Below are positions 1 to 5,174 of a stretch of DNA of 7,364 bases, piece after piece (position 1 is the first letter of the stretch; the number at the start of each line of letters is the position of its first letter). The notes beneath the pieces were generated by a model. It saw only the letters and a program-made list of their open reading frames with translations, was not told the origin of the DNA and did no database searches. The stretch lies in the NCBI GenBank assembly GCA_964595455.1, contig CAZQQL010000126.1:1-7364 (forward strand). The letters are read 5' to 3'. A program made the translations under genes and the position numbers. Source of the stretch: DAOUEG01 sp964595455 (GTDB lineage: Bacteria > Chloroflexota > Dehalococcoidia > Dehalococcoidales > RBG-16-60-22).

Positions 1-45
1 GATAATGAGCGGTGACTGGAGTTCAGACGTGTGCTCTTCCGATCT
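1..45. other. Illumina P7-side adapter with index (sequencing artefact)
   Basis: Bases 12-45 match the Illumina multiplexing/TruSeq read-2 adapter exactly (it begins GTGACTGGAG and ends CTCTTCCGATCT). Bases 4-11 (AATGAGCG) sit where the i7 index belongs; the reverse complement CGCTCATT is, from memory, the TruSeq HT index D703. Bases 1-3 (GAT) fit the end of the P7 flow-cell oligo. This is residual library sequence left at a contig end, not genomic DNA. It abuts the coding sequence of the oxidoreductase at base 46 and truncates that gene artificially. Confidence 0.97.
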
Positions 46-1173
46 GCCGATCTTTTCCTGGAGTGTCAGGTAGAGTACATCTTCGAATGCCCCTTTTGAG
101 CGGAGCTTCCAGTAAGGTTCCGCGGCCGGTTGCTGGACTGCTTTGAGGATCTCATTGGCGGAGACACCGCCGACGGCCTTCTGAGCCTCGATGCCGAGCC
201 GCTGGTTGATCTTGCTGATATCTTCGACGTACGTAGCAACGCGTTCTTCAGGGAAGTAATCCAGGCCGGGGAGGTTGTAGAAGAGTATCCACTGCGGCAT
301 GGCGTTCTTGAGGTCATGGTATTCCTTGGGCCACTTCTTGGCGAACATGCTGGCCAGAGCGGCATTGTTGAGGATGAAGCACTCGTTGGCCATCCTGAGG
401 CGGACGAGCCAGCCCGTGAGCTCAAGGAGGACATTAAGGTCGTCACACCCGACCACGAACGGCTCCTGGACCTTGGGAAGCAATTCACAGCGGAGGGAAG
501 CCCAGGTGACGATGCCCATGGTGCCCTGGGCGCCCTGGACGAGCCGGTGCCAGGAAGCAATGCCGGGGCCGTAGGGGGCTTTCTGCATGCCGCCTATTTC
601 CCATTGTTCCTTAACACTGCCCGGACCGGCTGCCTGGCCGGTGCGGAAGAGTTCGCCGGACCCGAAAACGACTTCGAGACAGGCGACCGGGTCCGAAACG
701 TCCCACTGGTACTTGGGCATGACGACCGGTTCACGTTCCAGCATACTGCCAACGACGGTCTTTGTCTTCCTCGGGAGGAGAGGCATGTTGATGATGAGGT
801 TTTCCTTGGTAGCCGCCGCAATGAGTTCACCGAACGTTACACCGGGCTCCACCATGGCGACACGGCGGGGATGATCGACGAAGACGATCTTGTTCATCCC
901 GCTCAGGTCCACGATGACGGCGCCGCCGGTCCCCGGGACCGTATCCCCGCGGAAATGGGGCGGGCCGGAACTGACCGGCACCAGCGGTGTCCTGGTCTCA
1001 TTAGCGAGTTTGACGAGATTTTGGATTTGCTCAGTTTTAGTCGGCTTTACGACACAGACCGGCCGTACAGCATTGACAAAACTGATGTCTGAGGAATACT
1101 CGTCGAGCGCGGCTGCATCAGTAACTACATTACCAGCGCCGACGATCTTCACCAGCTTTTCCTTTGCTATCAT
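46..1173 (-). CDS. FAD-binding oxidoreductase, VAO/PCMH fold (3'-truncated by adapter)
   Basis: This is a flavin-dependent dehydrogenase or oxidase, probably cytoplasmic; the substrate is not known. The frame is open for 376 codons from ATG 1173 down to the adapter junction, so the C-terminus is missing (family members are usually about 450-550 aa). Residues about 36-170 read as an FAD_binding_4/PCMH domain: RPVCVVKPTKTEQIQNLV at 37-54 (the usual 'P..T.EQV..lV' entry), a Gly-rich stretch at 66-84 (PVSSGPPHFRGDTVPGTGG), VDLSGMNKI at 88-96, VEPGVTFGEL at 108-117 and PLLPRKTKTVVGS at 131-144. The region after about 200 resembles the FAD-linked oxidase C-terminal part. The start is set by AAAGGGGG, 4 bases after which ATG follows. 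No signal peptide or Fe-S motif is visible. Glycolate/lactate-dehydrogenase-like or p-cresol-methylhydroxylase-like activity is possible, but residues cannot settle it. Fold call strong, substrate unknown. Confidence 0.88.
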
Positions 1174-1175
1174 TG

Positions 1176-1397
1176 TTACCCCCTTTCATTCCTGGCAAAG
1201 TACTTCAGCTTTATATTCACGCGGATAACCGCACGTTTTCCTGCTTTGTGATACGTAATCTGAATCTGGACCGGTGTCTCGCCGGTGGGGATGCCCGTTA
1301 ACCTTTCACAAAACCAACTAATTTGGATAGGCCGATTATACACCTGTTGTCGAGTATTCACAACCTTTGCTTTGTAAACGGAACGCCGCCCTTTCAT
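1176..1397 (-). CDS. Small hypothetical protein, 73 aa, directly upstream of the flavoprotein gene
   Basis: I do not recognise this protein. It is basic, lacks a signal peptide or membrane segment, and its second half alternates hydrophobic and polar residues as in beta strands (TPVQIQITYHKAG at 41-53, AVIRVNIKLKYFA at 56-68). Its TAA stop lies 2 bases before the flavoprotein ATG, and its last codons contain that gene's Shine-Dalgarno site, which suggests translational coupling. Against it: no Shine-Dalgarno site lies close to its ATG, and a good minus-strand promoter (1363-1335) sits inside it, so it may be only a leader region. The protein-like strand pattern and tight spacing make it worth keeping as a tentative gene. 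Confidence 0.42.
   Translation of the reverse strand: MKGRRSVYKAKVVNTRQQVYNRPIQISWFCERLTGIPTGETPVQIQITYHKAGKRAVIRVNIKLKYFARNERG
1335..1363 (-). promoter_or_regulatory. Sigma70-type promoter for the flavoprotein gene
   Basis: On the minus strand TTGTGA (1363-1358) lies 17 bases from a perfect TATAAT (1340-1335). Transcription would start near 1328, giving a leader of about 155 bases before the flavoprotein ATG at 1173. The promoter is internal to the 73-codon small ORF. The match is by consensus only. Confidence 0.5.
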
Positions 1398-1400
1398 GGC

Positions 1401-1409
1401 TGGTATAAT
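1401..1409 (+). promoter_or_regulatory. Extended -10 promoter for the metallophosphoesterase gene
   Basis: TGGTATAAT is a perfect extended -10 element (TGnTATAAT). No convincing -35 box lies 16-18 bases upstream, which is typical of extended -10 promoters. Transcription would begin near 1416, about 41 bases before the ATG at 1457. That places the upstream in-frame TTG at 1412 outside the transcript and favours the ATG start. The element sits between divergent genes. Confidence 0.6.
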
Positions 1410-1456
1410 ACTTGGTAAGCACCCTTTCTTTGAAGCCGGACAGGCGAGGGCTGCAC

Positions 1457-2194
1457 ATGAAAAAATTCATTCTCTCAGACCTGCACATCGGTCACGAAGG
1501 CGCGCAGTACGATGTCATTGACCGGGCTATCGACTATATCGACGGCCATTACGAGCCGGGTGATGAACTATGGGGTCTGGGCGACTGGTTCCATCTCTAT
1601 GAGTATGGCTTTGATGCATGCATCGGCCATCCGATGACAGCCAGGATTCGGGAACTGGCTTCGAAGATTCCCACCAGGCTCCTGCTCGGCAATCATGACT
1701 TCGAACTTGATGAGTATCGGCTCGATCCAGCCGCCGTAAACCCGGTTAGCCCTATCCGGCTGGTGGCCCCTTTTTCCCACAACGGGATATGGTACTGTCA
1801 CGGCCATGAATATGACCCGTCCGTTCAATTTGTTCCGCGTCCTCTGCACTGGCTTTGGAGCCATCTTTCAACAAAACGCACGCCCGGGAACGCCCGGCGC
1901 GACGCTGTATCCGCCCGCTTCCTGGCGGCGGTGTACCTTATCCAGTCCCGAGCTCTCATTGACCTGCAGGAAATTGCCAAGCGTACCGGTGAACGAATAC
2001 ACGGGATCGTGATGGGCCATACCCACTTGCCCACTTATCTTCACCAATTTTCCCCGGAGCTTTTGTTCCTCGTGAATGACGGAGATATGAGGCACAGCGG
2101 GACGTTCCTGATCGAGTTCGATGACTGCTTCCGGCACGTCACCTGGGACCACCCCGGCCGCCGCTGGATGGAAGTTACGACCCCGAAGCCCTGA
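1457..2194 (+). CDS. Calcineurin-like metallophosphoesterase, LpxH-like (245 aa)
   Basis: This is a soluble, two-metal phosphoesterase. All the family's metal-binding blocks are present in order: SDLHIG (D8, H10), GLGDWF (D43), GNHD (N79, H80), CHGHEYD (H115, H117) and MGHTH (H188, H190). The length and the block order match UDP-2,3-diacylglucosamine hydrolases (LpxH, about 240 aa), and the late NDGDMRHSGTFLIEF segment resembles the LpxH-like branch. However, LpxH has GNRD and HGD where this has GNHD and HGHEYD, so the substrate is open; lipid A synthesis is only a possibility. The ATG at 1457 is chosen because GGCGAGGG lies 6 bases upstream and the protein then begins directly with the first beta strand and motif. 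A longer TTG start at 1412 is unlikely. The gene has its own promoter and is followed by 241 noncoding bases. Confidence 0.9.
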   Translation: MKKFILSDLHIGHEGAQYDVIDRAIDYIDGHYEPGDELWGLGDWFHLYEYGFDACIGHPMTARIRELASKIPTRLLLGNHDFELDEYRLDPAAVNPVSPIRLVAPFSHNGIWYCHGHEYDPSVQFVPRPLHWLWSHLSTKRTPGNARRDAVSARFLAAVYLIQSRALIDLQEIAKRTGERIHGIVMGHTHLPTYLHQFSPELLFLVNDGDMRHSGTFLIEFDDCFRHVTWDHPGRRWMEVTTPKP

Positions 2195-2251
2195 AAACCG
2201 ACCTCTCAGCGCCCGCATTCCAGCATCGACGCCGGAAGCCAGCCCTATCTC

Positions 2252-2268
2252 TTTCAAGATTCTTGAAA
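2252..2268. promoter_or_regulatory. Perfect palindrome, candidate operator
   Basis: TTTCAAGA-T-TCTTGAAA is an exact 8-bp inverted repeat around a single central base. Its right arm overlaps the -35 hexamer (2263-2268) of the antiporter promoter, where a bound dimeric regulator would block RNA polymerase. No T-run follows, so it is not a terminator. The regulator is unknown and no regulator gene lies in the window. Confidence 0.5.
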
Positions 2269-2291
2269 TAGTCTCATGAAAAGAGTATGCT
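2263..2291 (+). promoter_or_regulatory. Sigma70-type promoter of the antiporter/lipoprotein operon
   Basis: TTGAAA (2263-2268) is separated by 17 bases from TATGCT (2286-2291). Transcription would start about 2297-2299, giving a leader near 138 bases. The -35 box lies within the palindrome at 2252-2268. Consensus match only, but spacing is ideal and it is the best candidate in the 2195-2435 gap. Confidence 0.5.
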
Positions 2292-2295
2292 AAAT

Positions 2296-2377
2296 ACGGT
2301 TGTTACAGACTCTTCCCGGCGGAGTAACGGTGACCGAGAATCTATCCCAGGCAACCGTTTCCGGCTTCTCAAGCCGG
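2296..2377 (+). ncRNA. Candidate structured 5' leader of the antiporter mRNA
   Basis: From the predicted transcript start the RNA can close a stem between 2296-2304 and 2350-2358 (ACGGTTG with CAACCGT, plus two G-U pairs). Inside it, ACTC 2309-2312 can pair with GAGT 2322-2325, and CGG 2328-2330 with CCG 2334-2336. A separate 7-bp hairpin with a 3-base loop follows at 2361-2377 (CCGGCTT-CTC-AAGCCGG). No T-run follows, so it is not a simple terminator. I do not recognise a known riboswitch consensus; the c-di-AMP (ydaO) and fluoride motifs were considered and do not match. This is a structural suggestion by eye. Confidence 0.3.
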
Positions 2378-2435
2378 ATCGACCCGTCATTTCAATGCTC
2401 CATTTGCTCTCACGCGATTATAGGGAGTTGTACCC

Positions 2436-4172
2436 ATGGAAGCTGAAGTAATCCTGGATGTCATTATTTCGGTCCTTGCGGCGGCGGTGGTCGGGTATAT
2501 CATGTACTGGCTGAAACAACCCGTCATCATGGGGTACATCATCGCCGGCATCATCATCGGCCCTCACCTTGGACTGAGCTGGGTCGATAATCCGGAAGCC
2601 ATCAACTTCAGTTCCGAACTCGGTTTGATCGCGCTCCTCTTCATGGTCGGCCTGGAACTCGACCTCAAGAAGATACTGCAGTCCGGTAAGGTCATCATGA
2701 TCGCCTCGGTGGCGCAGTTTGCTATCTGTGTCGCCCTCGGCATCGCCTTCTTCAGTATCCCCGGGTTCCGGGACAGCGGGAATCTGGCAGTCTATTATCT
2801 GGCGATCACCTTCGCCCTGAGCAGCACGATGATCGTCGTAAAGATTCTCTATGACAAGTTCGAACTGGACACGCTGCCCGGGAGAATTTCACTCGGCATC
2901 CTCGTAGTACAGGACATCTGGGCGATTCTTTTTCTGGCTATCCAGCCCAACCTGGACAATCCGAACATCGGCGTCATCGGTTTTTCCTTCCTCAAGGGCG
3001 CCGCGCTGGTGGGCGGCTGCCTCCTCATGCGGAAATACATCCTGCCTAAGCTGTTCTGGAAGATCGCCAAGAACCCGGAGCTCATAGTCATTACCGCGCT
3101 GGGCTGGTGTTTCCTGGTATCATGGTTCTCCGGTGAGATCGCCGGCCTCTCTTATGCGATGGGGGCGCTCATCGCCGGCGTTACCCTTTCCACCCTGCCC
3201 TACCGTGAAGAAATATCGGACCGCGTTACCAATATACGCTCGTTTTTCCTTATCCTGTTCTTCGTGTCGCTTGGAATGAAGGTGACTGCGCCCTCACTCA
3301 CGGTCTTCTTGTTGTCGTTAGCGGCCTCAGCGTTCCTGATCGTCAGCCGGTTCATTTCTCTCTTCGGGCCTCTAACGCTGCAAAAAAAAGGGTTCCGAGT
3401 CGGTTTCCTGGTACCGCTCAACCTGGCGCAGATAAGCGAATTCTCCCTGGTCATTGTGGCGCTGGGGGTCAGCTACGGGCATATCAGCCAGGACATCATG
3501 ACGATCGTCCTCTTCACCCTCATGATAACCGCTACTTCCTCAACCTACATGATAACGTACAGTCATCAACTCTACCTTTTCTTTGAACGCCTTACGAAGA
3601 AATTAGGCGCTAAAGACATCCAGATACTGGGACAGGCCGCCGCCGAGACTGGAGAAGGGCATGAAACCCGGCCCATTATTTTCCTCGGCTTCTATAAAAT
3701 CGCCAGTTCCCTTCTCAAAGCTCTGGAGAAACAGGACGAACCATTGCTGGAGCAAATCGCTGTTGTGGACTTTAACCCCGAGGTCTGCCAGGAGCTGAAC
3801 AGCCGGGGCGTCAAGTGCTACTTCGGAGACCTGGCCAACACCGGTACGCTGATGGAAGCCGGCCTGGAAAAAGCCCGGCTGGTCGTCTCCAGCATCCCTG
3901 ATACTATCCTGAAGGGCACGACGAATATGTCCCTGCTGAACTACATCAAGCGGATCAACCCCAGTGCCCGGGTCATCGTCACTGCGGACAGGGTAAACTC
4001 CGCGGAGAAGCTCTGGACCGCCGGCGCTGATTTCGTGATCCTACCGGAAGTGGAAATATCGGACCGTCTGGCAACCGTCCTCCAGCAACTGTTTACCGAG
4101 GAGCAGACCCCCGATATCTGCGAAGCATGCCACCGGCAGCACATGGAGCATAAAGGCATCGTCGCGGGGTGA
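2436..4172 (+). CDS. CPA2-family (Kef-type) cation/proton antiporter with C-terminal RCK domain
   Basis: This is an inner-membrane monovalent cation/proton antiporter, probably for K+ or Na+ against H+. Residues 1-385 are a Na_H_exchanger domain of about a dozen membrane segments, with GYIIAGIIIGPHLGL at 33-47, LGLIALLFMVGLELDL at 62-77, GILVVQDIWAI at 154-164 (Q159-D160, the family's QD pair) and LNLAQISEFSLVIVALG at 328-344. Residues 413-550 are a TrkA-N/RCK domain: beta strand IIFLGFYKIA at 414-423, VVDFNPEV at 443-450, and GADFVILPEV at 530-539. The nucleotide loop reads GFYKIA rather than GxGxxG, so NAD(H) binding may be altered or lost. The C-terminal tail has a Cys/His cluster (C562, C565, H566, H569, H572). 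AGGGAG at 2422-2427 precedes the ATG by 8 bases. The length is close to KefB/KefC (about 600 aa). The next gene starts 7 bases after the stop, indicating co-transcription. Family call firm, ion and gating ligand unknown. Confidence 0.93.
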   Translation: MEAEVILDVIISVLAAAVVGYIMYWLKQPVIMGYIIAGIIIGPHLGLSWVDNPEAINFSSELGLIALLFMVGLELDLKKILQSGKVIMIASVAQFAICVALGIAFFSIPGFRDSGNLAVYYLAITFALSSTMIVVKILYDKFELDTLPGRISLGILVVQDIWAILFLAIQPNLDNPNIGVIGFSFLKGAALVGGCLLMRKYILPKLFWKIAKNPELIVITALGWCFLVSWFSGEIAGLSYAMGALIAGVTLSTLPYREEISDRVTNIRSFFLILFFVSLGMKVTAPSLTVFLLSLAASAFLIVSRFISLFGPLTLQKKGFRVGFLVPLNLAQISEFSLVIVALGVSYGHISQDIMTIVLFTLMITATSSTYMITYSHQLYLFFERLTKKLGAKDIQILGQAAAETGEGHETRPIIFLGFYKIASSLLKALEKQDEPLLEQIAVVDFNPEVCQELNSRGVKCYFGDLANTGTLMEAGLEKARLVVSSIPDTILKGTTNMSLLNYIKRINPSARVIVTADRVNSAEKLWTAGADFVILPEVEISDRLATVLQQLFTEEQTPDICEACHRQHMEHKGIVAG

Positions 4173-4179
4173 AACAGCA

Positions 4180-4998
4180 ATGATGACAGAACCGATGGAT
4201 GATTGGAAAAGAAAGAGCCTCCGGTTCTTTACCGTAGTGGCCATCATTGTAGCCGTAGCCTTCTTCATCTCAGCCTGCGGAAACGAGACGTCTTCAACGC
4301 CATTAACAACAACGCAGACATCGATAACGACATCCCCCGCCAAACCAAATACACCTACGCAGACAAGTTCCACCACAACGCTCAGCACTGTGTCTGAGAT
4401 CCCAACTCCGGAATCCGTCGATATCTCCTCAATGACCCTGCTCTCGGTTCTTACCGGTAGTGTATCGGTACAAAAATCCGGCGGGACCGAGTGGATGAAA
4501 ATAGAAAGGGGTACGGAACTGGGCCCGGGCGATGTAATCAAGACCGGGAACGAATCGAGCGCCAAGATCTTGTTGTTTGATGGCAGCATTCTGGAAATAG
4601 ATCAGGGTACAACCATCGTCATAATGGAACTCGATCTCCATAATACTGGCACAACGACGATACGTATCAGGCAGGAAATAGGAAAAACCGTCAGCCGTGT
4701 GCAAAAACTTGCGGACACCAGGTCTCGTTATGAGATTGAAACACCCTCCGCCATCGCCGCCGTCAGGGGCAGCACCATGATAGTCGATGTCCTGGAAGAT
4801 ACCACCACCACGGTAACCAACGTCAGCGGAGATATCTGGATCATTGCGCAGGGCATTGAGAAGCTGATACCGGAAGGTATGCAGTCCACAGCTGCCCTCG
4901 GTCAAGCGCCGGGCCAGCCGGAGCCGACCCCGATTCCCACTCCGCCTTCTACCTGGATACCCGTCCCGACGGACCCCGGCCATCCGCATTTTGATTGA
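4180..4998 (+). CDS. FecR-domain lipoprotein, short paralogue (272 aa)
   Basis: This is an exported lipoprotein. K10-R11-K12 and R15 precede a hydrophobic stretch (17-30) and a lipobox ISAC with the lipidated cysteine at C33. A Thr/Ser/Pro-rich linker runs from about 37 to 80. The FecR domain spans about 84-245, with LSVLTGSVSV (88-97), the GDVIKTGNESSAKILLFDGS block (117-136), YEIETPSAIAAVRGSTMIVDV (184-204) and VSGDIWIIAQG (215-225). A Pro-rich tail (PTPIPTPP, 249-256) ends the protein. GGGGTGA, overlapping the antiporter stop, is the Shine-Dalgarno site 7 bases before the ATG, so the two genes are probably translated from one mRNA. A second ATG at 4183 is an equally possible start. Unlike enterobacterial FecR, it has no N-terminal anti-sigma region and no FecI partner nearby, so a sensor role for a sigma factor is not supported. 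A ligand- or polymer-binding envelope role is inference. Confidence 0.9.
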   Translation: MMTEPMDDWKRKSLRFFTVVAIIVAVAFFISACGNETSSTPLTTTQTSITTSPAKPNTPTQTSSTTTLSTVSEIPTPESVDISSMTLLSVLTGSVSVQKSGGTEWMKIERGTELGPGDVIKTGNESSAKILLFDGSILEIDQGTTIVIMELDLHNTGTTTIRIRQEIGKTVSRVQKLADTRSRYEIETPSAIAAVRGSTMIVDVLEDTTTTVTNVSGDIWIIAQGIEKLIPEGMQSTAALGQAPGQPEPTPIPTPPSTWIPVPTDPGHPHFD

Positions 4999-5002
4999 GA
5001 TC

Positions 5003-5024
5003 GTTTGTTCAGCTTTTAGCAAAC
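5003..5024 (+). terminator. Weak hairpin after the first FecR gene
   Basis: GTTTGTT (5003-5009) can pair with AGCAAAC (5018-5024), one pair being G-U, around an 8-base loop. It begins five bases after the stop codon. No T-run follows, so intrinsic termination is doubtful; it could mark the 3' end of the antiporter operon or simply protect it. Confidence 0.25.
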
Positions 5025-5057
5025 CTCTCACATTGTCCCGGTAAACTTGTAGTTACG

Positions 5058-5087
5058 TTGACAGTGAAGCTCTTACGGAATTATACT
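5058..5087 (+). promoter_or_regulatory. Strong sigma70-type promoter for the large FecR lipoprotein
   Basis: A perfect TTGACA (5058-5063) is followed after 18 bases by TATACT (5082-5087), the best promoter match in the window. Transcription would start near 5094, leaving a leader of about 80 bases. It indicates that the large lipoprotein is expressed independently of the antiporter operon. The 176-base gap 4999-5174 holds only this promoter and the weak hairpin. Confidence 0.72.
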
Positions 5088-5174
5088 CATGCAGGAATCA
5101 TGAGAGGCTACCTACATTAATTTACAGAGTCGACTGCTTGATAATCCCTGAATGTGTAAGTGGCCCGTTATACT

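Noticed and set aside
130..1092. Long plus-strand open frame of 320 codons
   Set aside because: It lies opposite the flavoprotein gene, which has clear FAD-domain motifs and a ribosome site on the minus strand. The plus-strand translation shows no recognisable family.
1412..1456. Upstream TTG start adding 15 residues to the metallophosphoesterase
   Set aside because: It overlaps the region just after the -10 element and before the likely transcript start, has no ribosome site, and the ATG at 1457 has one and starts right at the first catalytic strand.
2361..2377. Hairpin CCGGCTT-CTC-AAGCCGG as a rho-independent terminator
   Set aside because: No T-run follows, and it sits in the leader of the antiporter gene rather than after a gene.
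4119..4133. CxxCH (CEACH) as a haem c attachment site
   Set aside because: It lies in the cytoplasmic tail after the RCK domain, where c-type haem is not attached; a metal or thiol site is more plausible.
4041..4589. Minus-strand open frame of 182 codons
   Set aside because: It spans the end of the antiporter and the start of the FecR gene in antisense, crossing two well-supported genes.
5100..5120. Six-residue mini-ORF in the leader of the large lipoprotein
   Set aside because: AGGA lies only 3 bases upstream, too close, and such short frames occur often by chance. It has no attenuator-like codon run.
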